Shown: positions 54,876 through 64,000, numbered from the stretch's first letter. The stretch is 64,000 nt of DNA from Lysobacter sp. TY2-98 (GCF_003367355.1 NZ_CP031413.1:1778921-1842920); one strand, 5' to 3'. Notes: generated from the sequence alone by a model not told the origin. Numbers and translations are program-made.

Positions 54876-56129
54876 TCAGCGCAGCGCCATGTCCAGCAGC
54901 ATGCCGATGACGCCGCAGGCCGGCACCAATGCGTACACCGCCATGCCGCGGCGCGTGCCGACGAACACGCCGGCCGCGAGCACCACGGCGACGACGCCAT
55001 GCGCGACGTCCGATCGCGACAGCAGCGTCGCGCCGAACCACAGCGCCAACTGCGCGATCACACCGACCACCGCGGCGGTTATCCCCGACAACGCCGCCGC
55101 GGCCGCACGCCATCGCCCGACGCGATCCACCCAGGGCGCGAGCGTCAGCACCAGCAGCAGGCTGGGCATGAAGGTCGCCCACACCGCCACTGCAGCCGTG
55201 AGCAGCGCGGAGCCGGTGGTCGACGGCAGATCCGGATGCGACCAGCCCGCGGCGAAACCGACGTATTCGAGCACCAGCACCAGGGGTCCCGGCGTGGTTT
55301 CGGCGAGCGCAAGGCCGGCCATCATCCGCTCGGTCGACAGCCAGCCATAGGTGTGGACCGCCTCGCCGGCGACATACGGCAGCACCGCGTATGCCCCGCC
55401 GAAGGTGAGCAGTGCGGCGCGCGAGAGGAAGCTGCCGACCGCGGCGCTGGTGCTGTCGCGCCCCAGCCACGCCGCGAGTGCCGCGAGCGGTGCGAGCCAA
55501 GCGGTCGCGAGCAGCGCGAACACGCCGGCGCTGCGGGCGATCGAGGGGGACGGCGCGTCGGACGCGGGCGGCGCATCGACTTCCCGCTTCCGCCCCATCC
55601 ACCAGCCGATCAGCGCGGCAGCGAGCATCACCCACGGAAACGCGACGTGCGCGGCGGCCACCGCGATCAGCGAGCCCAGCGCGACGAGACGCGACGTCGT
55701 CGTCTTCAGCACGCGACGCCCGAGTCGCTCGAGAGCGGCCGCCAGCAGGCCCAGCACCGCTGCCTGCAGACCGAATACGACGCCGCCCACGAGCGGGATC
55801 GACTGCCCCGCGAAATACATCCAGGACAGCCCGGCGAGCAGCAGCGAGGCCGGCAGCACGAACAGCCCACCTGCGACCAGGCCGCCACGCAGGCCGTGCA
55901 GGCGCCAGCCGATCCAGGTCGCCAGCTGCATGGCCTCGGGGCCCGGCAGCAGCATGCAGACGTCCAGTGCGCGGGTGAATGCGTGCTCGTCCACCCAGCG
56001 CCGGCGGTCCACCAGCTCCGTGTGCATGATCGCGATCTGCCCCGCCGGCCCGCCGAAGCTGATGCAGCCCAGCAACAGCCAGAAGCGCAGCGCGGCGGCG
56101 AAACGGGGGCGTTCGGGCGTGTCGCTCAT
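54876..56129 (-). CDS. chrA: Chromate transporter ChrA
   Basis: CHR-family membrane protein, 417 aa, with two homologous halves of about five to six helices each. Both signature motifs are present: FGGPAGQIAIMHTELVDRR with LPGPEAMQLATWIGW in half one, and TFGGAYAVLPYV with AETTPGPLVLVLEYVGF in half two. Family exports chromate (or sulphate) in exchange for protons. Probably co-transcribed with the CDF gene 59 nt downstream, which would make a small metal-efflux unit. ATG 56129 (MSDTPERPRF) is preferred over a 56453 extension. Confidence 0.93.
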   Translation of the reverse strand: MSDTPERPRFAAALRFWLLLGCISFGGPAGQIAIMHTELVDRRRWVDEHAFTRALDVCMLLPGPEAMQLATWIGWRLHGLRGGLVAGGLFVLPASLLLAGLSWMYFAGQSIPLVGGVVFGLQAAVLGLLAAALERLGRRVLKTTTSRLVALGSLIAVAAAHVAFPWVMLAAALIGWWMGRKREVDAPPASDAPSPSIARSAGVFALLATAWLAPLAALAAWLGRDSTSAAVGSFLSRAALLTFGGAYAVLPYVAGEAVHTYGWLSTERMMAGLALAETTPGPLVLVLEYVGFAAGWSHPDLPSTTGSALLTAAVAVWATFMPSLLLVLTLAPWVDRVGRWRAAAAALSGITAAVVGVIAQLALWFGATLLSRSDVAHGVVAVVLAAGVFVGTRRGMAVYALVPACGVIGMLLDMALR

Positions 56130-56229
56130 GCGTCGCGATGCCGCACGGGCAAGCGGCAATATCGGGCGGCGTCGGGCACGCGGACTCCAGTCGACGGAAG
56201 GCTCACGCCCATTCTGGAATGATCGGCCG

Positions 56230-56769
56230 ATGGCTGCGCGCGATCGTCTTCCCCCTTGGCATGAACGCCACCGTCTTCCGAATGGTCGCGAGGTGCTGAT
56301 CCGGCCGATCCGCCCCGAGGACGCCGAACCGCTCCGCGCGGGCTTCGGCCTGCTCGAACCGGAAGCCGCGCGGGCGCCGCTGTCGGGCAACCGCGAGCTG
56401 TCGACCAACGACGCCGATCGCCTGTCGCGCCCCAATCCGCGCACCGAGTTCACCTTGGTCGCGACCGATCTCGATGCGCCAGGCGAAGCCGTCGTCGCGG
56501 CGATCGCCTACATCCATACCGACGCCGCCGCGCACGAAGGCGACTTCACCCTGCTGGTCAGCCGCTTCGTCGCGGGCATGGGCATGCGCCGCTACCTGCT
56601 GACCCGCGTGGCCAAATGGGCGCGCAGCCGCGGGCTGGGTGTGCTGCGCGGCGAGCTGCCGCAGGACGCGGACGTGCTCGCGCTGGCCGGCACGCTGGGC
56701 TTCCGCACCGTCGAGGGCGCGAACGATCCGTCGATGGCGCGCGTCGCCCTCGAACTGCCACGCCGATGA
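56230..56769 (+). CDS. GNAT family N-acetyltransferase
   Basis: The 179-aa protein begins VLIRPIRPEDAEPLRAGF after a short head, a typical GNAT beta1-alpha1, and has the acetyl-CoA loop VAGMGMRRYLLTRVAKWARSRG followed by TLGFRTVEG. Similar to the acetyltransferase domain of Pat-type protein acetyltransferases, but without the CoA-ligase-like part. Substrate unknown. 45 nt before mfd on the same strand. Confidence 0.82.
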   Translation: MAARDRLPPWHERHRLPNGREVLIRPIRPEDAEPLRAGFGLLEPEAARAPLSGNRELSTNDADRLSRPNPRTEFTLVATDLDAPGEAVVAAIAYIHTDAAAHEGDFTLLVSRFVAGMGMRRYLLTRVAKWARSRGLGVLRGELPQDADVLALAGTLGFRTVEGANDPSMARVALELPRR

Positions 56770-56814
56770 CCCGGCGCAGGGCGTGCGACGCGGTTCAGTA
56801 GAATCGCGCGCCTC

Positions 56815-59800
56815 ATGCCCGCCCCCCTTCTCCCCATTCCGCCGCTGCCCAAGGCCGGCCAGCAGCGCGCCTGGTGGCGCGCGCCGGCTTCGTCGTCGGC
56901 GCTCGCCTTCCACATCGCCGCCGCGGCCACGTCGCACGACGGCCCGCTGCTCGCGATCACCCGCGACAACCAGACCGCGCACCAGCTCGAAGGCGACCTG
57001 CGCACCTTGCTCGGCGCGCGCAGCGGCGTCGATGGCGACATTCCGGTGCTCGCGTTTCCCGACTGGGAGACGCTGCCCTACGACGCCTTCAGCCCCCATC
57101 CCGACATCGTCAGCCAGCGCCTGGCGACGCTGCATCGCCTGCCGCAGCTCACGCGCGGCGTGGTGGTGCTGCCGGTGCAGACGCTCATGCAGCGCCTGGC
57201 GCCGCCGAAGCATGTCGTCGGCGGCAGTTTCGATGTGCGCGTCGGCCAGCGACTCGATCTCGATGCCGAGAAGCGGCGCCTCGAAGCTGCAGGCTACCGC
57301 CACGTCCCGCAGGTGCTCGATCCCGGCGACTTCGCGGTACGTGGTGGCCTGCTCGACGTGTATCCGATGGGCGCGGACCAGCCCTTCCGCGTCGAAATGC
57401 TCGACGACGAGATCGACACCATCCGCGTGTTCGATCCGGAATCGCAGCGTTCGCTGGAAAAGATGGAACGGATCCATCTGTTGCCCGGCCGCGAACTGCC
57501 GCTGGACGACGCTGCCCTCAAGAGTGCGCTCGAACGCCTGCGCGATCGCTTCGACGTCGACACGCGCCGCAGCGCGCTCTACCAGGATCTGAAATCCGGC
57601 CTCGCACCGGCCGGTGTCGAGTACTACCTGCCGCTGTTCTTCGACGACACGGCCACGCTGTTCGACTACATGGTCGACGGCGTGCTGCCCATCGTCACCG
57701 AGGGCAGTTTCGAAGCCGCCGACCAGTTCTGGTCGCAGACCGGCGAGCGCTACGAGCAGCGCCGCCACGACGTCGAACGCCCCGTGCTGCCGCCGGCCGA
57801 GCTCTACCTCGCGCCGGACGCATTGCGCGGCATTTTCAACGAGACCTCGCGCGTCGAAGTCTGCGGCGCGAACCATGCGCAACTCGATCGCGCCCAACCG
57901 CTCGGCGATCAGCCCGCGATGCCGCTGCCGCTCGCGCCGCGCGACCCCGCCGCCAGCGATTCCCTGAAGTCGTTCGTCACTGCATATCCGGGCGACATGC
58001 TGATCGCGGCGGATTCCGCGGGCCGACGCGAGGCGCTGATCGAGCTGCTCGAAGCGGTCGAGCTCACAGCGACCGTGCTGAGTGACTGGACGACGTTCTA
58101 CGAACGCGGGCCCGCCGCGCGAAGCGCCGCGAGCGGCAAGCTGTTTGCGATCGCCGTCGCCCCGCTCGACGACGGCTTCTCGATCTCGACGCCGACCTTC
58201 ACCGTCCTCACCGAGCGCCAGCTGTTCCCCGAGCGCGCGTCCCAGCCGCGCCGCCGCAAGCGCGTCGGACGCGAGCCGGAAGCGATCATCCGCGACCTCG
58301 GCGAGCTCACCGAAGGCGCGCCGATCGTTCACGAGGATCACGGCGTCGGCCGCTATCGCGGACTGGTGACGCTCGACGTCGGCGGCACACCCGGCGAATT
58401 CCTCGACATCGAATACGCCAAGGGCGATCGGCTGTACGTGCCGGTCGCGCAGCTGCACCTCATCAACCGCTATTCCGGCGCGTCGGAAGAAACGGCGCCG
58501 CTGCATTCGCTCGGCGGCGAGCAGTGGCAGAAGGCGAAGAAGAAGGCGGCGGAAAAGGTCCGCGACGTCGCCGCCGAACTGCTCGAAATCCAGGCCAAGC
58601 GCCAGGCGCGCGCGGGCCTCGCGATCGATGTCGATCGCACCATGTACGAGCCGTTCGCCGCGACGTTCCCCTTCGAGGAAACGCCCGACCAGGCCGCTGC
58701 GATCAGCGCGGTGGTGCGCGACCTGCAGTCCAGCCAGCCGATGGATCGCGTGGTCTGCGGCGACGTCGGCTTCGGCAAGACGGAAGTCGCGGTGCGCGCG
58801 GCGTTCACCGCGGCCGCCGGCGGCAAGCAGGTCGCGCTGCTGGTGCCGACCACGCTGCTGGCCGAACAGCACTACCGCAACTTCCGCGACCGCTTCGCCG
58901 ACTGGCCGATCCGCGTCGAAGTGCTGTCGCGTTTCAAGTCGAAGAAGGAGATCGCGGCCGAACTCGAAAAGGTCACGGAGGGCACCATCGACGTGATCGT
59001 CGGCACGCACCGGCTCTTGCAGCCGGACGTGAAGTTCAAGGACCTCGGCCTCGTCATCGTCGACGAGGAACAGCGCTTCGGCGTGCGCCAGAAGGAGGCG
59101 CTGAAGGCGCTGCGCGCGAATGTGCACTTGCTGACGCTCACCGCAACACCCATTCCGCGCACACTCAACATGGCGATGGCGGGCCTGCGCGATCTCTCGA
59201 TCATCGCGACGCCACCCGCGCATCGCCTCGCCGTGCAGACCTTCGTCGTTCCTTGGGACGACGCGCAGCTGCGTGAAGCCTTCCAGCGCGAGCTCTCGCG
59301 TGGCGGCCAGGTCTATTTCCTGCACAACGACGTCGAATCGATCGGCCGCATGCAGCGCCAGCTGCAGGAACTCGTGCCCGATGCCCGCATCGGCGTCGCG
59401 CACGGCCAGATGCCGGAGCGCGAGCTCGAGCGCGTGATGCTCGACTTCCACAAGCAGCGCTTCAACGTGCTGCTGTCGACGACGATCATCGAGTCGGGCA
59501 TCGACATCCCGAACGCGAACACGATCATCATCAACCGCGCCGACAAGTTCGGCCTGGCGCAGTTGCACCAGCTGCGCGGTCGCGTCGGTCGTTCGCACCA
59601 TCGTGCGTATGCGTACCTCGTCATCCCGGATCGCAAGGCGATCACGGCGGACGCCAGGAAGCGGCTGGATGCGATCGAGGCCATGGACGAGCTCGGTGCC
59701 GGCTTCACCCTTGCGACGCACGATCTCGAGATCCGCGGCGCGGGCGAGTTGCTGGGCGAGGAGCAGAGCGGCCAGATGGCGGAGGTCGGCTTCAGTCTCT

Positions 59801-60315
59801 ACACCGAGCTGCTGGAACGCGCCGTGCGCTCGATCCGCCAGGGCAAGCTGCCCGATGTCGACATGGTCGAAGCGCGCGGTGCGGACGTCGAACTGCACGT
59901 TCCGGCCCTGATCCCCGATGACTACCTGCCCGACGTGCACACGCGCCTGACGCTGTACAAGCGCATCAGCAGCGCGCGCAATGCGGACGAGCTGCGCGAG
60001 TTGCAGGTCGAGATGATCGACCGTTTCGGCCTGCTTCCGGATGCGGCCAAGAACCTGTTCACCGTCGCCGAACTCAAGCTCGAGGCGACACGCCTGGGCA
60101 TCCGCAAGCTCGAGCTCGGCGAAAAGACCGGGCGCGTGCAGTTCGTCGAAAAGCCGAACGTCGACCCGATGGCGGTCATCAAGCTGATCCAAGGCCAGCC
60201 CAAGCTGTACCGGATGGACGGTCCGGACAAGCTGAAGCTGTCGCTCGATCTGCCCGAGGCGGCGCAGCGCGTCGCTGCCGCGCGCGGGCTGCTGATCACC
60301 TTGGCGGCGCGCTGA
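56815..60315 (+). CDS. mfd: Transcription-repair coupling factor Mfd
   Basis: Displaces RNA polymerase stalled at lesions and recruits UvrA. The 1166-aa protein has UvrB-like N-terminal domains (FPDWETLPYDAFSPHPDIVSQR), the RNA-polymerase-interaction domain (about 480-560, EDHGVGRYRGL...DRLYVPVAQLHLI), RecG-like helicase motor with Walker A GDVGFGKTE at about 649-657 and DEEQ at 750-753, TATPIPRTL, ESGIDIPNANT and QLRGRVGRS, and the C-terminal autoinhibitory domain. Length matches E. coli Mfd (1148). Confidence 0.98.
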   Translation: MPAPLLPIPPLPKAGQQRAWWRAPASSSALAFHIAAAATSHDGPLLAITRDNQTAHQLEGDLRTLLGARSGVDGDIPVLAFPDWETLPYDAFSPHPDIVSQRLATLHRLPQLTRGVVVLPVQTLMQRLAPPKHVVGGSFDVRVGQRLDLDAEKRRLEAAGYRHVPQVLDPGDFAVRGGLLDVYPMGADQPFRVEMLDDEIDTIRVFDPESQRSLEKMERIHLLPGRELPLDDAALKSALERLRDRFDVDTRRSALYQDLKSGLAPAGVEYYLPLFFDDTATLFDYMVDGVLPIVTEGSFEAADQFWSQTGERYEQRRHDVERPVLPPAELYLAPDALRGIFNETSRVEVCGANHAQLDRAQPLGDQPAMPLPLAPRDPAASDSLKSFVTAYPGDMLIAADSAGRREALIELLEAVELTATVLSDWTTFYERGPAARSAASGKLFAIAVAPLDDGFSISTPTFTVLTERQLFPERASQPRRRKRVGREPEAIIRDLGELTEGAPIVHEDHGVGRYRGLVTLDVGGTPGEFLDIEYAKGDRLYVPVAQLHLINRYSGASEETAPLHSLGGEQWQKAKKKAAEKVRDVAAELLEIQAKRQARAGLAIDVDRTMYEPFAATFPFEETPDQAAAISAVVRDLQSSQPMDRVVCGDVGFGKTEVAVRAAFTAAAGGKQVALLVPTTLLAEQHYRNFRDRFADWPIRVEVLSRFKSKKEIAAELEKVTEGTIDVIVGTHRLLQPDVKFKDLGLVIVDEEQRFGVRQKEALKALRANVHLLTLTATPIPRTLNMAMAGLRDLSIIATPPAHRLAVQTFVVPWDDAQLREAFQRELSRGGQVYFLHNDVESIGRMQRQLQELVPDARIGVAHGQMPERELERVMLDFHKQRFNVLLSTTIIESGIDIPNANTIIINRADKFGLAQLHQLRGRVGRSHHRAYAYLVIPDRKAITADARKRLDAIEAMDELGAGFTLATHDLEIRGAGELLGEEQSGQMAEVGFSLYTELLERAVRSIRQGKLPDVDMVEARGADVELHVPALIPDDYLPDVHTRLTLYKRISSARNADELRELQVEMIDRFGLLPDAAKNLFTVAELKLEATRLGIRKLELGEKTGRVQFVEKPNVDPMAVIKLIQGQPKLYRMDGPDKLKLSLDLPEAAQRVAAARGLLITLAAR

Positions 60316-60390
60316 CATGACCAGCTGCACATGCGCGACACCCGGCGGCACGCTGTGATGCGCCGATTCCGGTTAGGGGAAACCGTCGCC

Positions 60391-60915
60391 ATGCGCAGCC
60401 TGTTCCTGCGGCTCGCCGCGTTGTCCATGCTCGCCGTGCTCGGCGCCTGCGCGACCACGCATGGCGACGACGCGATCCCGGGCGCGACCTTCGTGCTCGT
60501 GCGCCACGCCGAGAAGGCGGACGACAACGCGCGCGATCCGTCGCTCTCGCCGGCCGGGCAGAAGCGCGCCGAAAAGCTCGCCAAGCGCCTGCGCGATACG
60601 CCGCTCGTTGCGATCTACGCGAGCAATTTCCGCCGCACGCAGCAGACTGCCGCTCCGGTCGCGGCGTCGCAGCATCTGACGGTGACCACCTACGACGCCG
60701 CGCGCCCCGCCGCGGACTTCGCCGCCGAGCTGCGCCGCAAGTACATGACGGGCACCGTGCTGGTGGTGGGCCACAGCAATACGATTCCGCCGCTGGCGCA
60801 GGCGCTGTGCGGCTGCGACATCGGCCCCACCGCCGACAGCGAGTACGGCCGCCGCATCACCATCCACGTGCTGAACGACGGCCGTGCCACGGTCGACGAT
60901 CGCCGCGAACCGTGA
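60391..60915 (+). CDS. Histidine phosphatase superfamily lipoprotein
   Basis: The 174-aa protein has a signal peptide with lipobox LAVLGAC (Cys19) and a phosphoglycerate-mutase-like fold: catalytic LVRHAEKADD with the phospho-accepting His, YASNFRRTQQTA with the Arg, and VVGHSNTIPPLA with the second His. Related to small SixA-like phosphatases but exported and lipid-anchored. Substrate unknown. ATG 60391 follows TTAGGGGA. Confidence 0.85.
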   Translation: MRSLFLRLAALSMLAVLGACATTHGDDAIPGATFVLVRHAEKADDNARDPSLSPAGQKRAEKLAKRLRDTPLVAIYASNFRRTQQTAAPVAASQHLTVTTYDAARPAADFAAELRRKYMTGTVLVVGHSNTIPPLAQALCGCDIGPTADSEYGRRITIHVLNDGRATVDDRREP

Positions 60916-60972
60916 AGCGGCGACGACATGCGGCCGGCTAGGCTCGACGCCTTCCTTCGACCGGAGTCCGCC

Positions 60973-61353
60973 ATGCGCCGTTTCGCCACCGCGTTCCTTC
61001 CGATGCTCCTGCTCGCCGGCTGCGCGTCCGCCGGCGCGGGCGGCGGCCGCAGCCTCGCCGCGGGCACGCCGGCCACGCTCGCGACGGGCGACACGGTGAC
61101 GCTGCCCGACGCGAGCACCCTCACCTATGTCGGCGTGACCAGCGATTCGCGCTGCCGGCCGAACGTGCAGTGCATCCAGGCCGGTACCGCGATCGTCGCG
61201 TTCAAGCACGCGATGGGTGGGATGACCCATGACGTGGTGCTCGACTCGGGCAAAGCGCCCGCGGCCGATCTCGGCGACACCTGGCGGCTGGTGCTGGTCT
61301 CGCTGGATTTCGCCTCCCCGCCGAACGCGACGATCCGCGTCGATCGCCGTTGA
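60973..61353 (+). CDS. Small lipoprotein of unknown function
   Basis: The 126-aa protein has a signal peptide with lipobox LLLAGC (Cys17). The mature part is small and beta-rich (DTVTLPDASTLTYVGVTSDSRC, AFKHAMGGMTHDVVLD, WRLVLVSLDF) and has a Cys pair (SRCRPNVQC). Not recognised beyond general resemblance to small secreted proteins of Xanthomonadaceae. ATG 60973 chosen for the signal peptide; 60928 adds 15 residues that spoil it. Confidence 0.72.
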   Translation: MRRFATAFLPMLLLAGCASAGAGGGRSLAAGTPATLATGDTVTLPDASTLTYVGVTSDSRCRPNVQCIQAGTAIVAFKHAMGGMTHDVVLDSGKAPAADLGDTWRLVLVSLDFASPPNATIRVDRR

Positions 61354-61460
61354 GACGGGTTTTCAAGGCATGCGCGCCGCGGCCGGGTGACGCGGCGCGT
61401 CCCCTTGTGACGCAGTGCGCCATAGCGGCCTGAACAGGGCCCAGCCTGAAGCAAAGTCAT

Positions 61461-61489
61461 TTGTCAAGCGCTCTGGAACGGACTATGTT
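61461..61489 (+). promoter_or_regulatory. Candidate sigma-70 promoter of the 61534 gene
   Basis: TTGTCA (61461-61466), 17 nt, TATGTT (61484-61489): 5/6 and 4/6 matches with ideal spacing, 45 nt before the start codon. Confidence 0.55.
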
Positions 61490-61533
61490 CGGGCCGTGGT
61501 CGCGGTCGTCGCCGCGGCACGCAGGGGAAACAC

Positions 61534-61992
61534 ATGGTCAAGACCATTCGCGTATCGATCGGCTTCATGCTGCTCGCGATGGGGAGCTACGCGCACGCTC
61601 AGGCCGCTACGACCTGCCCGACGCTTCCCGCCGACAGCGGACTTACGTGGGAAACCAAAACCGCAGGCGGCACGCAGTTCTGCCGCGCCATGCGACCGGA
61701 CGGCAGTGAAGCGTTCGGCCTGTACATGGCGGCGCAGAGCGCGTTCAAGCCGAACCGCGGCGATCGCGCCGAGGAAGCGCAGATCGACGGGCGTGCGACC
61801 TACTGGTACCGCAGCGAACTCGCGGGCCAGCCGGACGTGCAGGCCCGCGAAACGCTGATCCCGCTGCCCGACGGCCGTGTCGCCTACCTGTGGATCCAGG
61901 CCCCGTCGAAGGAAGCGCTGACGCAGGCGATCACGCAGACCAATGCCTTGCACTTCGGCACGGGCGGCAGCGCCCAGCTCACCAGCAAGTGA
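61534..61992 (+). CDS. Secreted protein of unknown function
   Basis: The 152-aa precursor has a signal peptide ending near AHA/QAA (residues 22-25). The mature part has two cysteines (TTCPTLP and QFCRAM) likely forming a disulphide, and a charged helical end (PSKEALTQAITQTNAL). No family recognised. AGGGGAA precedes ATG 61534; its own promoter and terminator make it monocistronic. Confidence 0.75.
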   Translation: MVKTIRVSIGFMLLAMGSYAHAQAATTCPTLPADSGLTWETKTAGGTQFCRAMRPDGSEAFGLYMAAQSAFKPNRGDRAEEAQIDGRATYWYRSELAGQPDVQARETLIPLPDGRVAYLWIQAPSKEALTQAITQTNALHFGTGGSAQLTSK

Positions 61993-61996
61993 TCGA

Positions 61997-62020
61997 ACGG
62001 CCGGGCACACGCCCGGCCGT
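61997..62020. terminator. Bidirectional intrinsic terminator
   Basis: Ten-bp stem ACGGCCGGGC / GCCCGGCCGT with ACAC loop, followed by TTTCATGTTTC on the plus strand. Between the secreted protein and the pirin gene; U-tract moderate. Confidence 0.7.
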
Positions 62021-62028
62021 TTCATGTT

Positions 62029-62856
62029 TCAGAACCGGCCGGCCTGGTAATCCGCGAAGGCCTGCTCGAGTTCCGCGCGCGTGTTCATCACGAACGGCCC
62101 GTAGCGCGCGACCGGCTCACGCAGCGGCCGACCGGCGACCAGCAGTACGCGCGCCGCATTCTTTGCCTCGAACGACACCACCTCACCGTCGAGCACGCCG
62201 AGCTGCTTGACGCGCACGGTCTGGTCACCGACGTCGACATCGCCCTCATACGCGTAGACGAAACCCGCATGCCCCTCGGGCAGCGTGTACGACCACGACG
62301 CCCCCGGCTCCAGCGCAATGTCGAGATATACCGGCGACGTCGCCGGCTGCACGATCGGGCCGACCGATCCGTCGACTTCGCCCGCGATCACCTTCACGAT
62401 CACGCCCGCGGCCGGCTGCGCAACCGGAATGCGCTCGGGCGCGAATTCCTGGTACTTCGGCTCGCCCATCTTGTCGCGCGCCGGCAGGTTCACCCACAGC
62501 TGGAAACCGCGCATGCGGCCTTCCTGCTGTTCGGGCATTTCCGAATGCACGAGCCCGCGACCGGCCGTCATCCACTGCACGCTGCCCGGCACCAGCACGC
62601 CTTCGTTGCCGTGGTTGTCGCGATGACGCATGCGGCCATCGAGCATGTAGGTGACGGTTTCGAAGCCGCGATGCGGATGGTCGGGGAAACCCGCGAGGTA
62701 GTCCTGCGGCCGGTCGGTGCCGAACTCGTCGAGCATCAGGAACGGATCGAGCGCATCGAGCTGTGGCGTCCCGATCACGCGCGTGAGCTTGACGCCGGCG
62801 CCGTCGGAGGCCGGCATGCCGGTGGAAAGACGGGTGACACGGGCGGGACGGGACAT
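62029..62856 (-). CDS. Pirin family protein
   Basis: Bicupin protein of 275 aa. The N-terminal cupin has the metal site FPDHPHRGFETVTYMLDG with HRDNHGNEG and GRGLVHSE; the C-terminal pirin domain ends with PLREPVARYGPFVMN. Bacterial pirins such as YhhW can be quercetin dioxygenases or bind metabolic enzymes; role here unknown. ATG 62856 is preferred because GGAG lies 6 nt upstream; ATG 62868 lacks a site. Confidence 0.92.
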   Translation of the reverse strand: MSRPARVTRLSTGMPASDGAGVKLTRVIGTPQLDALDPFLMLDEFGTDRPQDYLAGFPDHPHRGFETVTYMLDGRMRHRDNHGNEGVLVPGSVQWMTAGRGLVHSEMPEQQEGRMRGFQLWVNLPARDKMGEPKYQEFAPERIPVAQPAAGVIVKVIAGEVDGSVGPIVQPATSPVYLDIALEPGASWSYTLPEGHAGFVYAYEGDVDVGDQTVRVKQLGVLDGEVVSFEAKNAARVLLVAGRPLREPVARYGPFVMNTRAELEQAFADYQAGRF

Positions 62857-62960
62857 CGGAGACTCCATCGAATTGCGATGCGCAAAGAATGGCGACGTGG
62901 CGGCCGAACCGAAGTGCGCACGGAGCGCACGTTTCGTTCCATCCGTGATGCCGGGCAGTG

Positions 62961-64000
62961 TCAGCCGCGTGCCGTGATTTTCCAGCAGCGATGGATGCGC
63001 GCATCGCGCTCGAAGTCCGGCGGAATGGTCGATTCGCTAATGTCTTCGACGTGCGCGAATTCGCCCACGGCCGCTTCATCCATCTTGAAGCGACGGAAAT
63101 TGTTCGAGAAGTACAGCACGCCGCCGGGCGCGAGACGCGCGACGGCCGCGCGCAGTAACCGGACGTGCGAGGCCTGCACGTCGAAGTCGCTGGCGCGCTT
63201 GGAGTTCGAGAACGTCGGCGGGTCGCAGAACACGAGGTCGTACTGGCCGGTGTCGCTTTCCAGCCATGCGATCGCATCGGCCTGCACCAGACGATGGCGC
63301 GAACCGCCGATGCCGCTTTCCTGCAGGTTGTCGGCGCACCACTGCAGGTAGGTCGCCGACAGATCGACCGTCGTCGTCGAGCGCGCGCCACCGAGCGCCG
63401 CGTGCACGGTCGCTGCACCGGTGTAGGCGAACAGGTTGAGAAAGCGCGCGTCGTTCGCCTCCGCGAACAGGCGCATGCGCATCGGCCGGTGGTCGAGGAA
63501 GAGGCCGGTGTCGAGATAGTCGAACAGGTTCACGCGCAGGTGCGCGCGACCTTCGCGCACGACGATGAATTCGCCGCGACGGTCGAAGTGCCCGTACTTG
63601 CTGCCGCCCTTGCCTCGCTCGCGCGTTTTCACCGCGACGTTGTCACGCGACACGCCGAACACCTCGCGCGCCGCGGCCAGCAGCTCATTGCGACGACGAC
63701 GCGTATCGGCTTCGGGAATCTCCGCCGGAGCGGCGTATTCCTGCACGTGCAGGAAGGTGCGCGGCTCGTGTTCGTCAGTGGTGTAGACGTCGATGGCCGC
63801 GGCGTATTCGGGCAGGTCGGCGTCGTAGGCGCGGAAGCACGTGATGCCTTCGCGCTCGCGCCAGGCCTTCAGACGCTTGAGGTTCTTGCGCAGACGATTC
63901 GCGACCATCTCCGCGCCGGGCGTCAACACAGCCGGCGTTTCGGTGTTCGCGGCCTCGCGCACCGGCCCGATCGGATCGACGGTGAGCAAAACCGTCTCGA
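62961..64000 (-). CDS. rlmKL: 23S rRNA methyltransferase RlmKL, C-terminal part (5' end off window)
   Basis: The visible ~346 residues match the C-terminal (RlmK, m7G2069) half of the bifunctional E. coli Rlm[80 protein letters not shown], and catalytic [12 protein letters not shown]. The frame is open to position 64000, so the RlmL (m2G2445) half should lie just outside. The coding frame continues upstream of the TTG at 63989, which is not a real start. Confidence 0.93.
   Translation of the reverse strand, partial: ETVLLTVDPIGPVREAANTETPAVLTPGAEMVANRLRKNLKRLKAWREREGITCFRAYDADLPEYAAAIDVYTTDEHEPRTFLHVQEYAAPAEIPEADTRRRRNELLAAAREVFGVSRDNVAVKTRERGKGGSKYGHFDRRGEFIVVREGRAHLRVNLFDYLDTGLFLDHRPMRMRLFAEANDARFLNLFAYTGAATVHAALGGARSTTTVDLSATYLQWCADNLQESGIGGSRHRLVQADAIAWLESDTGQYDLVFCDPPTFSNSKRASDFDVQASHVRLLRAAVARLAPGGVLYFSNNFRRFKMDEAAVGEFAHVEDISESTIPPDFERDARIHRCWKITARG

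Noticed and set aside
56203..60351. 1382-aa open frame on the minus strand opposite mfd
   Set aside because: It mirrors mfd, which has all its motifs in frame. Its sequence is Arg/His/Asp-rich with no recognisable domain, as expected from the antisense frame of a high-GC gene.

Overview
This window is a stretch of ordinary core chromosome from a high-GC gammaproteobacterium of the Xanthomonadaceae, most like Lysobacter, Luteimonas or Xanthomonas. The family-level call rests on gene order (rpmF-fabH-fabD-fabG-acpP-fabF-pabB-pabC-mltG; tig-clpP-clpX-lon-hup-ppiD; phoB-phoR-ppk-ppx), on a Kdo kinase beside a family 9 glycosyltransferase and a DUF6165 protein, on strong G/C bias at third codon positions and on frequent GTG/TTG starts. 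Genus and species cannot be named from the sequence alone. Genes are tightly packed. I see no insertion sequence, prophage, integron, CRISPR array or rRNA operon.

Layout. 1-8842 (minus) holds L32 and YceD, the FASII genes fabH, fabD, fabG, acpP and fabF, then pabB, pabC and mltG (cut by the window edge). Intrinsic terminators after rpmF and after acpP, and a hairpin between fabH and fabD, divide it into several transcription units. 8964-16188 has a small membrane protein overlapping a Maf/YceF pyrophosphatase, a GT39-type membrane glycosyltransferase, a MoxR / DUF58 / transglutaminase operon and an Slp-like lipoprotein. 16271-19410 (minus) is dnaX-ybaB-recR-hinT, followed by tRNA-Ser(GGA) and the 4.5S SRP RNA. 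19864-23198 is an LPS-core module (kdkA, a metallo-hydrolase, GT9, DUF6165). 23299-28735 has tRNA-Ser(CGA), a PP2C phosphatase, dnaQ, rnhA, gloB, a LysM lytic transglycosylase and fabI.

28881-38070 (minus) is the envelope-folding and proteolysis block ppiD, tRNA-Asp x2, tRNA-Val, hup, lon, clpX, clpP and tig. A convincing sigma-32-type promoter precedes lon. 38441-39100 is a minus-strand tRNA cluster (Leu, Lys, His, Arg, Pro). 39219-43602 has a Bax-inhibitor-1/YccA protein, an NAD-type isocitrate dehydrogenase, a glutaredoxin / AhpD-like pair and a BepA-like metalloprotease. 43657-49386 is phoB-phoR-ppk-ppx (phosphate sensing and polyphosphate turnover), with a possible Pho box in front. 49436-52968 (minus) is creB-creC-creD. 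53017-64000 has rlmJ, a CDF cation transporter, chrA, a GNAT protein, mfd, three small exported proteins (a lipoprotein histidine phosphatase, a lipoprotein and a secreted protein), a pirin and the C-terminal half of rlmKL.

I did not find a clearly new biological system. The most useful leads are an alanine in place of the usual catalytic lysine of PabB, a glutamine in the HinT histidine triad, absence of plsX from the fab cluster, the translationally coupled grxC/AhpD-like pair, the kdkA-metallo-hydrolase pair, and a few small uncharacterised proteins.
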